DNA of 64,000 nucleotides from Paraimprobicoccus trichonymphae (GCA_036322875.1 AP027925.1:124001-188000); one strand, 5' to 3'. Counted from the first letter of the stretch, positions 8,736-18,370 are shown. Program-made: numbers and translations. Notes: generated by a model from the sequence alone, not told the origin.

Positions 8736-11700
8736 CTATCTTATTCTCTGGAAAGTTTGTATCAAATCTAGTTCACCGTAACCCCATAAATCACTGGGGT
8801 AAATTATACCACTTCTTTGTTTTAAGCCTAATAATAAATAAGATCTTAATTTTAAAGTATTCATAGCTTTATCATGATTATGAACTATTCCCCACTGCAT
8901 CATTAAAGCACAAGCGCCAGCTGCTACAGCTGTTGATACGCTGGTACCTGTCATTGTACCTATCTGACCAGTAGGAAATATTCCTTCTACATTCACCCCT
9001 GGCGCAACCATATCTGGAGAAATTTTTTCGGATATAGAAGGTCCTCGGCTTGTAGAAATATAAATACTGCCGTTAGTAGAATCGTATGCTCCTATATTTA
9101 TTAAATTATAAGCTGTTGATGGTATAATTATAGTATCTTCAGGACTTGATTGTAAAAAAATTGTATTTGGACTTATAAAAGGTTTTAAAGGCAACCAACC
9201 ATGAACTCTACCATCTAAAATTAAGTCGCCGTAAATATTTATAAACCATAATCCAGGTGTTGGATTTTTGAAATATATTAATATTTCTTGAGCACCATTT
9301 TTTTGACTTGGAAATATATATTCTATTCTTATTTCCGTTCCTTCTAAAATAAAATTATAATCTTGAGTCTCATTTGTAGTAAAAGGTGTTTTTTCTACAC
9401 TTGATCCTAGAGGAGTAGTTAAAGAAACTGAAATTCTATCTGGAGCATATGCCCATATATTAATCATGAAGCCTAATTCTTTTTGATCTACGTTTAATTC
9501 TATTTTAGCTGAATTTTTGTTTGATAAGTTGACGAAAAAATGGTGCGACATATTGCCTTCATTTCCGACGCCACTGACAATTCCAACCCCGTTTTTTAAA
9601 GACAGCTCAGATAAGTATCTTTCAAAATAAGACAAACTATCATGTGCACCATTGTTACTTCCTAGACCTAAACAAATTACAAGAGGTCTTGACAATTCTA
9701 CAGACTTTCTGAAAGCATATTCTATTCCGTTCATTACATCTGCTGAAGAATATGAAGGAACATCATTATCATATATAGCTTCAATAGCTTTGGAAATATT
9801 TTTAGCCGGTTTTAATTTTACTGATATAATTTCAGAATCTGGAGCAGCCCCAGAATAAGTATTACTTTCATTGGTTCTTGCTGATATTAGAGACGCTAAA
9901 AAAGTTCCATGACCTATTTCATCTCGAGATTTTACTATATCATATGGATTTTCTGAACTATTTGCTATATTTATTTTCTCTCTATCATATTCTGTTCCAT
10001 ATAAAAAACCTTCGGGGTTTTCTCCAGAATTGTCAGATTGATCCCAAAGATATAATATTTTACTGTTATCATTTTCATATTTAAAAGCCTGACTTGCATA
10101 ATCTATACCTGTATCTATTATTCCTATTAATACACCTTTGCCTGTTAGTTCCAAAAAAGCCTGATTTTTGACATCGGTAATTCCAGAATCTATTAGTGCT
10201 TGAGTATCAGATAGCAAACCACAAATCACAGGTCTTTCAGAAAGAATCATAGTAGATACAAAATTTATATACTGATAAGCCTCTTCAATAGGAAAATGCA
10301 CAATTGCGTACCCACCTTGCAATACAGAAGAAACTAAAATGCCTTGCATATCTTTTAACATTTCTGCAATTTTTTTATCGTAAACTGTTATTATATCTAT
10401 ATAGTATTCGCTTAGTACTGGATTCACACCTTCTGGTATTGGTGGAAAAAGATTTTTAAATTCAATCATTTCTTCGTTAGTTATATTAACATTAGAAGGG
10501 CTACCAGATAAATTAATTTCTTTTATACCAGGCACAGGCACATCAGGTTCAGCATAAAAATTTGATAAAGACCCAGAATTATACATATAGTAAGAGATAA
10601 TATCTAAAGTTTTTTCTATACATAATTTGCCATATCCCCATGTTTCATTAGGATATTCGATATTTGAATCTCTTTTAGCTCCAGCTCTTAAAAAACTTTT
10701 CAGCCTTTGACCATACAAATAAATATCGTTTTTTTGTACAATCCCCCATTGCATCAATAAAGCACAAGCGCCTGCAACATGCGGAGAGGCGAAACTTGTA
10801 CCTGTAAAATTTCCGTAACTTGAATTTAATCCTGTAGATATTATATTTTGAGACGGTGCAACTATATCAGGTTTTACATTGTCTAATTTTCCACTGAAAC
10901 CTCGTCCTGAAAAATTTGAAATATTACCATTTTGAGAATCATATCCGCCAACTGAAATGACTTTTTCAGCAGTAGAAGGTATAGTAAAACTGCCCTCTGT
11001 ACTTGAATTTATAAATTCTGTATTTGAACCAGATATTTCAGTAACTGGTAACCAAGAATTAAATCTACCGTCCACTATTTCTATTCCTTCTACTCTTATG
11101 GTCCATAAATTTTCTGGAATAGCAAAATTATTTAACCCTCTGAATAAAAAAATTACATTTTGATCTTGACTATACGGTGTAGGTTGTGTAACATTGATTA
11201 CTATTTCTACAGAATTTAATAAAACTACTTGTTCATTTTGTCTTAAACTTATTGCTTGAGTTATGTCACCTGAAGAGGACAAAATTTGAAATTCTAAAAT
11301 ATCAGAAGAATTTTTACAAAAATAAATAGGCAAATCAGTAAGTCCAGCTTGGGTACTAAATTGCATATCTACTTGAGAATTATTATCAACTTTGCCTCTA
11401 AAATGATGTTTTGAAATTCCTTCATTTCCAGTAGGAATTACTATATTAGTTTCCCATAAATTTGACATTTCATTTAAATACTGTTCAAATAAACTTCTAT
11501 TGTTATGAGCGCCTTGATTATTTCCGTAACTTATATTTATAACAACTGGCATGTTTAATTCTATAGCTTTATCTATAGAATACTTAACTCCACGCATCAA
11601 ACTAGTAGTACTAGTAAAATAATGTGTTTCATTGTAAGCTAATTTTACTATTAATAAACTTGCTTCAGGAGCGATACCCAAATAATCACCTTTTGAATTT

Positions 11701-12245
11701 CTTCCATTTCCCGCAGCAATACCAGCTACAGCTGTCCCATGACCATTAAAATCAAATTGTGCGACTATCTTATCTCTGTTTTCTCTTGGAGTATTTAAAG
11801 CCTGATTTATAATTTCTTGAGTATATTCTGTCCCGGATTTAAAATTTTTAGGTGGATTATATATATTATAATTATTGGAGTTTTGGTCCCAAATGCTTAT
11901 TATCCTTGTAGTACCATCTGGATTAATAAAATCATTATTTTGATAATCTATCCCTGAATCGATTATGGCAATTAAAACGCCCGAACCGTTTAAATTATAT
12001 TTAATTCCTGTTCTTATATTATTTATACAACTATTTTCTATACTTGGAGTCTCTAATAAAGCTAATTTTGTAGAAGCCTCTATATATTCTATTTCCCTAT
12101 GCTCGGATAGTCCTTTAATTTGTTCAAGTTCGACTTCCATAATAGCATAAGAAAAATTTAATATTTCTGTTTCTATATTTAGTTCATTAGCTAAACCTAT
12201 TATATCTCCGTTATACTTCACTATAATTTCAATAATACATACCAA
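8736..12245 (-). CDS. Tandem subtilisin-like serine protease (S8, Csp-like)
   Basis: One 1169-residue chain with two complete S8 peptidase units, each preceded by a short prodomain-like segment (residues 1-65 and about 605-685). Unit 1 has D96 (IDSGID), H169 (NGHGTAVAG) and S484 (GTSFASPHVAG); unit 2 has D711 (IDTGID), H779 (IGHGTFLAS) and S1102 (GTSVSTAVAAG), so both triads look intact. No signal peptide. The nearest known arrangement is clostridial CspB/CspBA, which process a cortex hydrolase during spore germination; no spore gene is nearby, so that role is open. Start: the first possible codon is TTG at 12245, but the AAGGAG site (12247-12252) is only one base away from it, whereas an ATT at 12236 is well spaced. 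True start uncertain. Confidence 0.88.
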   Translation of the reverse strand: MVCIIEIIVKYNGDIIGLANELNIETEILNFSYAIMEVELEQIKGLSEHREIEYIEASTKLALLETPSIENSCINNIRTGIKYNLNGSGVLIAIIDSGIDYQNNDFINPDGTTRIISIWDQNSNNYNIYNPPKNFKSGTEYTQEIINQALNTPRENRDKIVAQFDFNGHGTAVAGIAAGNGRNSKGDYLGIAPEASLLIVKLAYNETHYFTSTTSLMRGVKYSIDKAIELNMPVVINISYGNNQGAHNNRSLFEQYLNEMSNLWETNIVIPTGNEGISKHHFRGKVDNNSQVDMQFSTQAGLTDLPIYFCKNSSDILEFQILSSSGDITQAISLRQNEQVVLLNSVEIVINVTQPTPYSQDQNVIFLFRGLNNFAIPENLWTIRVEGIEIVDGRFNSWLPVTEISGSNTEFINSSTEGSFTIPSTAEKVISVGGYDSQNGNISNFSGRGFSGKLDNVKPDIVAPSQNIISTGLNSSYGNFTGTSFASPHVAGACALLMQWGIVQKNDIYLYGQRLKSFLRAGAKRDSNIEYPNETWGYGKLCIEKTLDIISYYMYNSGSLSNFYAEPDVPVPGIKEINLSGSPSNVNITNEEMIEFKNLFPPIPEGVNPVLSEYYIDIITVYDKKIAEMLKDMQGILVSSVLQGGYAIVHFPIEEAYQYINFVSTMILSERPVICGLLSDTQALIDSGITDVKNQAFLELTGKGVLIGIIDTGIDYASQAFKYENDNSKILYLWDQSDNSGENPEGFLYGTEYDREKINIANSSENPYDIVKSRDEIGHGTFLASLISARTNESNTYSGAAPDSEIISVKLKPAKNISKAIEAIYDNDVPSYSSADVMNGIEYAFRKSVELSRPLVICLGLGSNNGAHDSLSYFERYLSELSLKNGVGIVSGVGNEGNMSHHFFVNLSNKNSAKIELNVDQKELGFMINIWAYAPDRISVSLTTPLGSSVEKTPFTTNETQDYNFILEGTEIRIEYIFPSQKNGAQEILIYFKNPTPGLWFINIYGDLILDGRVHGWLPLKPFISPNTIFLQSSPEDTIIIPSTAYNLINIGAYDSTNGSIYISTSRGPSISEKISPDMVAPGVNVEGIFPTGQIGTMTGTSVSTAVAAGACALMMQWGIVHNHDKAMNTLKLRSYLLLGLKQRSGIIYPSDLWGYGELDLIQTFQRIR

Positions 12246-12338
12246 TCTCCTTATTTAAATAATAAATATGAATTTGAAATTACTTTATATTACTTAAAAA
12301 TAAAAAACTGACTTTGGAATATTACTTGAGCTTGTTAT

Positions 12339-12542
12339 CTAAATAGAAATCATAAAGGAAAATTTAGAAATAAGGTGTATGTAAACCCAAACATACAAAG
12401 AGTTAGCCAACATTTCAGTGTTTTGAAAAACTGAATAAAATTTTCTAACAAAACGAGCACAACAGTGCCTTAAACACCGATTTAAACGCTCAGCCATATA
12501 AGTCTGTGAATTTATTATTTTATAATATGCCATAATCATCAT
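12339..12542 (-). pseudogene. IS1-family transposase C-terminal remnant
   Basis: The frame holds YMAERLNRCLRHCCARFVRK, then FYSVFQNTEMLANSLYVW. This matches the C-terminal part of IS1-type transposases, which read roughly VExxNxxLRxxxARLxRKxxCxSKSxEM. The N-terminal helix-turn-helix and first catalytic aspartates are missing, and the upstream DNA (12543-12730) carries no readable continuation. Confidence 0.6.
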
Positions 12543-12733
12543 ATTCAGTTATTTATGAAATTTTGTTCAAAACTTTTAAGCGGTCTCTATCTCGCCCTTC
12601 ATTGCTTGTTTGTTGTGTTCAACTGCGAGCTAAATGTCGTTTTTTGACAACTTATCTATTTATAAAACATCGCATTTTCAGTTGATTTACAAATTCTTTT
12701 ATTTGGGTATATATCTGTTTTCTTTACTTCACT

Positions 12734-12769
12734 AAATGTGGTGTAAAGCCCCACCATGGGAATATAAAT
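12734..12769 (+). repeat. 36-bp hairpin repeat, copy 1 (possible IS605 right end)
   Basis: This segment is 31/36 identical to 18804-18839. It contains GTGG, then a loop with TAAAGCC, then CCAC, and ends in ATATAAATCAA. The hairpin followed by TCAA resembles right ends of IS200/IS605 elements. No tnpA or tnpB frame is attached here. Confidence 0.5.
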
Positions 12770-12821
12770 CAATGATAATACTAAATTTTTAAAAAGTGAC
12801 AATCTTTCCATTTTTTTTGAT

Positions 12822-12914
12822 ATAATTTTAGCAATTTATTATTTTTTGCTAGCATTTTTTATTTTGTAGAGATCCATCCGATTAAACTAAAACTTAGCGG
12901 TTTTTTTCTATAAA
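12822..12914 (-). repeat. PRE repeat, 5' (promoter) half only
   Basis: Read on the minus strand it starts TTATAGAAAAAAACCGCTAA and continues through GTTTTAGTTTAATCGGATG to AATAATAAATTGCTAAAAT. This matches the first half of the PRE copies at 30037, 44118 and 44738. The -35 box is degraded (GCTAGC) and the -10 box reads TAAAAT. The hairpin half is absent. Confidence 0.6.
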
Positions 12915-13010
12915 TTCGAAGATCAAGTTTAAGACTAAATTAGCAGAAAACCCAATATAACAGTTATTAATTTTCATTTTATGGAACGATTATTTAATTG
13001 ATTTATTAAT

Positions 13011-13800
13011 AGACCTGTTTCTAAATTCAAAAACCCAACCTATGATTATACAAACTTGCAATTAATTTGACCCTGAGTAAACCTCTTTTTCCTTTGTTTC
13101 TGTAAATTTCTTTGCAAATTCTAAATATTTTTATTTCCCTATTAATGTGTTCAATTAATTGTGATTCTTTTTTGTGCTAAAAGCTTATTTTCAATGATTT
13201 CTTCTTCAGTGAGAGGATGATTTTTTGTAGCTTTTTTTGGTATTTTAGCATTCGGAAAAAATTTTTGAATTCCTTGATACCCCTTATCTGCATAAATTTT
13301 AATTTCTTTCCCAAGTATTTTGGCTAAAGAGTTTTTAAACATTATAAAATCGTGTGTTGCGCCGATCGTATTAAAAACATCAAGTATTTCACGTGTTTTT
13401 GCATTGGCTAAAATTTGATATTTTATTGTATGCCGTTTTTTTACCAGAATATGACGCTTTTTGTTTATATTTTGGACGTTCGATTTCGCACTCTATTACG
13501 TAGATATTTGACTAACTTGCATTTTGAAGGCAATGAAAACGTTCCATCCTTAATTAAAATTTGCTCTACCCAAGCAATATCCTTACAAATACGCTGTGCA
13601 TGGACTCCATATTCAAATCCAATATTTTCTATCGTTCGATAATCATGATAATACCCCAGTGTGTTATTATCAGCATATCTAAAACACTGAATTTTCGCGA
13701 TCTTCCTCCTATTTTCGCATTCTTTCATATACTTTTTCAAGAATCTCAGTCATCGCATTAAATGTTGGTTTCATTATTCCAAATGTTGCTAAATATTTTT
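13011..13800 (-). mobile_element. IS5-family (ISL2-like) element, degraded
   Basis: Right end AGACCTGTTTCTAAA at 13011. Minus-strand frames give, in order, YHDYRTIENIGFEYGVHAQR, QILIKDGTFSLPSKCKL, IECEIERPKYKQKASYSGKK, then after a frameshift RHTIKYQILANAKTREILDV and IKIYADKGYQGIQKFFPN, PKKATKNHPLTEEE. These are the helix-turn-helix and DDE blocks of IS5/ISL2 transposases. One frameshift is near 13510; another falls on a run of seven A at about 13433-13439 (GGT-A7-CGG). The left end is lost where a scrap of the subtilase gene begins. A deleted copy lies at 44120-44478. Confidence 0.75.
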
Positions 13801-13801
13801 T

Positions 13802-13930
13802 CTCTGGAAAGTTTGTATCAAATCTAGTTCACCGTAACCCATAAATCGCTCGGGTAGATTATACCACTTCTTTGTTTTAAGCCTAGCAATAAATAAGATC
13901 TTAATTTTAAAGTATCGAGTTTTATCAAAA
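13802..13930 (-). pseudogene. Duplicated 3' end of the subtilase gene
   Basis: About 115 bases are nearly identical to the last part of the protease gene (8742-8865), including the codons for WGYGELDLIQTFQR near the end, with scattered substitutions and one missing base. It lies 5 kb from the original, after the IS5 remnant. Either a second protease paralogue was deleted down to this scrap or an IS-mediated duplication occurred. Confidence 0.75.
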
Positions 13931-14172
13931 AAGTTCCAACCAAGCCCAAACCGAAAGAATACATGTGATTTTATAACTTGCAACGAAATTGAGCGAAAAT
14001 TCCGCGATTTAGGCGTATTTTTCTTATCATGAAAAGTTGTTTAACTTATTGATTCTCATTTTTGACTTTTTATTTCATGTGAACGGGTTCTGGAAAGATT
14101 TAAACGTGCAATCTCCTTTTGAAAAATGTGTAAAATTGGTCGTTATTTGCTTAATTTCTACTGCCTGTTTTT

Positions 14173-15273
14173 TTATAAATTACGAATTTCAGACTGAACT
14201 CTTAAGAGTTCTGAAAACCATTTAGATTTTTCTTCGTAAGTTATTTTATCTTCAAATTCAAAAGCTTTTGTTCCTTTTCTAGGTGAAAATATAAAGGTGA
14301 AAAGTTTTTTAAATTTTACTTTTCTAACCAAACTTAAAGTGTCAAGAAATTTTTCATAAGTTTCACCTGGGAATCCTACTATTACATCACTTGTTAATTT
14401 TAAATTTTTAATTTTAATCTTTGCATAATTTACTATTTCTAGATAACTTTCTCGAGTATAATTTCTATTCATTTTAAATAATATTTCATTATTTCCAGAT
14501 TGAAAAGGTAAATGCAAAGTCCTAGATATATGTTTACTATCTGCTATGGTATTTATCAACTTTTTGGTTGCATCTTTGGGATGAGAAGTCATAAAATTTA
14601 AGTTAAATTCACCTTTTAAATTGTCTAATTTAACTAGTAAATCTGAAAAATCTATTTTGTTAAGCAAATTTTTTCCGTATGAATTCACATTTTGCCCTAA
14701 AAGAGTTATTTCTTTGTAACCTTTTTTTATTAAACCTTCTACTTCTGCCACAATATCTTCTGAATTTTTGCTTTTTTCGCGACCTCTTACATATGGAACT
14801 ATACAATAAGAACAGAAGTTATCACATCCGTTTGTAATTGAAACCCAGGCTTTCGTGTTATCATCCCTTCTTGTCACGATATGTTTACAAAAATCTTCAT
14901 TTAAATTATTCAAATTAAACATATTGCATAAAATCTTAGGTAAAATTTTAAAATAATTAACGCCTAAAACCAAATCTACAAAAACACAACTTTGCTTTAT
15001 TTGATCTTTTATATAATTTTGTTCAGACATACAACCACAAATTATTATTTTTAAATTAGGTTTCTCTTTTTTTAATTTTTTTAAAATACCTATATTGCCC
15101 AAAATCCTATTTTGCGCATGTTCTCTAACTGCACATGTATTAAAAATTATCAAGTCCGCTTCTTTCTCCGCACTTACGAATTTGAATCCTAATTTCTCTA
15201 GCATTCCTTTAATTTTTTCACTATCAGAAACATTTTGCTGACAACCAAAAGTTCTAACAAAAACTTTATACAT
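14173..15273 (-). CDS. miaB: tRNA-2-methylthio-N6-dimethylallyladenosine synthase MiaB, lacking TRAM domain
   Basis: Radical-SAM methylthiotransferase acting on i6A37 of UNN-decoding tRNAs. N-terminal UPF0004 cysteines are seen in RTFGCQQNVSDSEK, FNTCAVREHAQNR and ICGCMSEQ; the radical-SAM motif is CDNFCSYCIVPYVRGREKS. Further blocks are LLGQNVNSYG, TSHPKD, HLPFQSGNNEIL and SDVIVGFPGET. The protein stops at residue 366, just after the ELLRVQSEI helix, where family members continue for about 65 residues with the RNA-binding TRAM domain. No TRAM sequence is readable downstream in any frame. The ribosome site AAGGAG lies 13 bases from the ATG. Confidence 0.93.
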   Translation of the reverse strand: MYKVFVRTFGCQQNVSDSEKIKGMLEKLGFKFVSAEKEADLIIFNTCAVREHAQNRILGNIGILKKLKKEKPNLKIIICGCMSEQNYIKDQIKQSCVFVDLVLGVNYFKILPKILCNMFNLNNLNEDFCKHIVTRRDDNTKAWVSITNGCDNFCSYCIVPYVRGREKSKNSEDIVAEVEGLIKKGYKEITLLGQNVNSYGKNLLNKIDFSDLLVKLDNLKGEFNLNFMTSHPKDATKKLINTIADSKHISRTLHLPFQSGNNEILFKMNRNYTRESYLEIVNYAKIKIKNLKLTSDVIVGFPGETYEKFLDTLSLVRKVKFKKLFTFIFSPRKGTKAFEFEDKITYEEKSKWFSELLRVQSEIRNL

Positions 15274-16087
15274 TATAAATTTTTTACTCCTTTATTTTAA
15301 TTTTATATATATGACAATTTTTCTTGTATTTGTGATTCTTAAAACTTCAATTTTGATCTATTTGATTTCATCTATCAATTATACTACAATTATACAATTC
15401 GTGAATTGTTTGCTTTATTTGATATCTTTCACGTATAATACCGTAAAATTGCTGGATGCTGTATGCAATTAACAGACTCTTCTTATGTAACTAAGTAATG
15501 ATACTAAGATTATAGATTTCAGAAATAAGATTAAACCTAAGAGCAAAACGTTTTTTTGATTTCGACACTTGCTTGAAATTTGTTTTTCTTCTAAAGTCAA
15601 TCTTAAAAATACTGTTCATCATTTGAATTATTTTACAGTTTACTTTTAAATCTTTCCTATGAATTTTTATTTGAACAGACCTTAGTGTGTAAATGTTTTT
15701 TTAAGGCTATTCTTAATTTTTTTAGAATTTTAGAAACTGTATTTTGAATTTTTTAGCCAATTTTTGCATCTAAATACGGATTTATCCTAAAAAAAATTCA
15801 TTCGAGATCATTTGGTAGAAAACATCTAACATTTTTTTATTTTCAGATCGTACACAAAAATTTTATTCAATTTATGTTATTAAAGTGCGAGTGTTAAATT
15901 ATTTTTATTCATGACCTCTTTTTTGCTAACTATTATTTTTAAAGTGCATTCGATTTTTCTGATTTATTAAAAATAGATTTTTTTTATGAAATTTTTAATA
16001 TTATAAATAAAAGTAATTTAAATTAGCATAATACCTATAATTTGGCGATAAATATAGTTATTGTGCCGAAATATAATAAAAAACACA
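15274..16087. other. Long intergenic region
   Basis: About 800 bases of AT-rich DNA. No intact gene, RNA or named repeat was recognised. Some longer open stretches near 15540-15700 are not similar to anything I know. Confidence 0.4.
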
Positions 16088-16095
16088 TAATTTAA

Positions 16096-16125
16096 TTGAC
16101 AATATTTTTTTATAAAATATATAAT
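16096..16125 (+). promoter_or_regulatory. Sigma-A promoter of the 16160 gene
   Basis: Perfect consensus boxes: TTGACA (16096-16101) and TATAAT (16120-16125) with 18 bp between. The AGGAGTG ribosome site follows at about 16144. The consensus match implies strong constitutive transcription. Confidence 0.75.
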
Positions 16126-16159
16126 ATGTACATAATTAGTTTTAGGAGTGTGATGTATT

Positions 16160-16828
16160 ATGACGAATGATAATTTAGAGTTTGAAAATATAGAAATAGA
16201 AGATATTGTTAATAAAGAAGAGGAAGTAGAAATAAGTGAAGTTGCTAGAGAATTTCATAGTAAATTTGTAAGCTCTACGAAAAAAGGAACCAAGGCTTCC
16301 CTTGAAGATATGGAGAAACTTTTGGGTGATATTCTCCCGTATGATTCAAGTTTGGCATCAGATATTAAAGTTCTTGCTTATATCTGCCAAACAGATAAAA
16401 GTGGTATGAGAAATACACTGAGAAAGTTTTTTAACAGTAAACCGTACAAGAAATTTTTAAGAAATTTTAACACTATTGTACCCAAAATCAAAGATTTAGA
16501 AGATAAAAAAGATAAAATTAATTCGAATGACCAAAAAGAGCTTGAAGAAATTAATGAAAAAATGAAAGAGAAAGTGGAAGAAATCGAGGTTGAAGTAAGA
16601 GAGTTCTTGGTGATATTATTACTTTGGTATCATTTTAATATTACTGAAACAGACGGCGATATTGATAGTTTTAACCCGATGTATGTGCTCGACAAAATTA
16701 AAATTGCTTCCAGAAATAAAGTCAGATTAAGCGAAGAAACGAAAAAGTTTTTGAAAAGCATTAAAATGAAAAAACTTACTAGACTTCTAGGAAAACTTCC
16801 AGACAACCGGGGACCAGAAAAAGATTAA
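16160..16828 (+). CDS. Acidic helical protein of unknown function
   Basis: 222 residues with no recognised domain. The first 30 residues are strongly acidic (FENIEIEDIVNKEEEVEISE). The middle has a charged segment likely to form a coiled coil (residues about 113-145, KDLEDKKDKINSNDQKELEE onward), then a hydrophobic patch FLVILLLWYHF, and a basic C-terminus. No signal peptide, so probably cytoplasmic. It is a single-gene transcription unit: a perfect sigma-A promoter upstream and an intrinsic terminator 20 bases after the stop. That arrangement suggests an abundant lineage-specific protein. Confidence 0.8.
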   Translation: MTNDNLEFENIEIEDIVNKEEEVEISEVAREFHSKFVSSTKKGTKASLEDMEKLLGDILPYDSSLASDIKVLAYICQTDKSGMRNTLRKFFNSKPYKKFLRNFNTIVPKIKDLEDKKDKINSNDQKELEEINEKMKEKVEEIEVEVREFLVILLLWYHFNITETDGDIDSFNPMYVLDKIKIASRNKVRLSEETKKFLKSIKMKKLTRLLGKLPDNRGPEKD

Positions 16829-16846
16829 AAATAATTTTTAGGATTT

Positions 16847-16872
16847 AAAACACCTCTTGGAGGTGTTTTTTA
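16847..16872 (+). terminator. Intrinsic terminator
   Basis: Stem CACCTC / GAGGTG (16851-16856 and 16860-16865) with loop TTG, extended by an A-run on the 5' side pairing with the T-run on the 3' side. It lies directly after the stop codon of the acidic protein. Confidence 0.85.
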
Positions 16873-17354
16873 TAAACAAAATATTATTATAATGTATTTG
16901 AAATTAAGAAAATTTTGTAAATAATATCAAATTTAGTTTTAACCCCAAAATTTTTTCACATTAATGTAATATGTCAAAACAAAGATATTAAGAAAATATT
17001 TGATTTTTATTGCAATATACTTTTAGTGAAGAAAGATTAGCTTAAATTACATATGTACTGATTTAAAATTAGGTAATAGTATGCTGAAGTTAAAGTTAGC
17101 AGAAATTATTTGTGTACTCAAAAAATTCCCTGAATTTATCCATGAAATTGATCAGAAACAGTTAATAAAAACCTGAATAACGTCCAGAAATAATCGGAAA
17201 TTTGGAAAAATAAAAATTTACATTGTTTGTACAAAATATCATAATTTTTATATTTTTTTATCAGAAAAAGTATGATTTTTTAAATTATTTTAAATCAAAA
17301 TAAAAACTTGAAAAATTAAGTAGAAAATGTTTAAATTTGGTATTATATATTTAT
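16873..17354. other. Intergenic region before the GGGtGRT gene
   Basis: No gene recognised. The promoter of the next gene is probably in the last 60 bases (a TTGAAA box near 17309 and TATTAT near 17341), but the spacing is not convincing. Confidence 0.35.
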
Positions 17355-17368
17355 GGAGGTAATATCAT

Positions 17369-18370
17369 CTGTTAGATAAAATTAATTTTGAAAGTAAAAC
17401 GAAAGTAACTGATAAAATAAATAAATGCTTAAAAAAATATGAAATTGATAGTTTAGAACATGCAAGAAAAATTTGTCTGGAAAAAAGTATAGATGTTTTC
17501 AAAATAGTAAAAAAAATTCAGGTTTTAGCTTTTGAAAACGCGTGTTGGGCTTACATCCTAGGAAGTGCTATTGCTATTAAAAAAAATGTAAAAACAGCAT
17601 ATTTGGCAACTGAGTTCATCGGGGAAGCCTTAGAAGCTTTTTGTGTGCCTGGTTCAGTAGCTGAACAAAGAAATTTGGGAATTGGGCATGGAAAGCTCGC
17701 TTCTAGATTATTAAAAGAAGAAACTAATTGCTTTGCATTTATAGCAGGGCATGAATCTTTTGCAGCAGCGGAAGGAGCTATAGGAATAGCAAAATTTGCA
17801 AACAAGGTAAGAAAGAAAAAATTAAGAGTAATTTTAAACGGTTTAGGAAAGGATGCTGCTTACATAATTTCAAGAATAAACGGTTTTACTTATGTAAAAA
17901 CAGATTTTGATTTTTTTAATAATAAACTTATTATATTATCTGAAAAAACTTTTGGAAACTCAGATAAAACTGATATAAAATGTTACGGAGCAAATGATTC
18001 TCGTGAAGGGGTAGAGATATTAAAATATGAAAAAGTGGATATTTCTATAACTGGAAATTCTACAAACCCATTAAGGTTTCAACATTTAGTAGCAGGTATT
18101 TATAAAAAATGGGCTTTAGATAACAATGAAAAATTTTTTTCTGTTGCTTCAGGTGGAGGAACAGGTAGAACTTTACATCCTGATAATGTTGCTGCTGGAC
18201 CGGCGTCTTATGGCATCACGGATTCTATAGGTAGAATACATGGAGATGCACAGTTTGCTGGTTCTTCTTCCGTACCAGCTCATGTGAACATGATGGGGTT
18301 TATTGGAATGGGTAATAATCCAATGGTGGGCGCAACTGTAGCTTGTGCGGTAGCCGTCGTTACAAGTTAA
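17369..18370 (+). CDS. GGGtGRT-family protein with CTG start
   Basis: Conserved clostridial protein family (PF14057) of unknown biochemical role. Family blocks run through the whole length: FENACWAYI, AFCVPGSVAEQR, GHESFAAAEGAIGIA, RVILNGLGKDAAYIISRING, SITGNSTNPLRFQH, the name-giving SGGGTGRTLHPDN and the C-terminal GMGNNPMVGATVA. The coding frame and family similarity extend well upstream of the first in-frame TTG (17603). The only well-placed start is CTG at 17369, eight bases after a perfect GGAGGT (17355-17360). This gives 333 residues, the full family length. CTG initiation is inferred from that geometry. Confidence 0.88.
   Translation: MLDKINFESKTKVTDKINKCLKKYEIDSLEHARKICLEKSIDVFKIVKKIQVLAFENACWAYILGSAIAIKKNVKTAYLATEFIGEALEAFCVPGSVAEQRNLGIGHGKLASRLLKEETNCFAFIAGHESFAAAEGAIGIAKFANKVRKKKLRVILNGLGKDAAYIISRINGFTYVKTDFDFFNNKLIILSEKTFGNSDKTDIKCYGANDSREGVEILKYEKVDISITGNSTNPLRFQHLVAGIYKKWALDNNEKFFSVASGGGTGRTLHPDNVAAGPASYGITDSIGRIHGDAQFAGSSSVPAHVNMMGFIGMGNNPMVGATVACAVAVVTS

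Noticed and set aside
9652..12150. Several plus-strand frames inside the subtilase gene
   Set aside because: Antisense shadows of a long, clearly coding minus-strand gene.
16160..16828. Acidic protein as RNA polymerase delta subunit (RpoE)
   Set aside because: It is acidic at the N-terminus, not the C-terminus, and lacks the HARE-HTH domain pattern.
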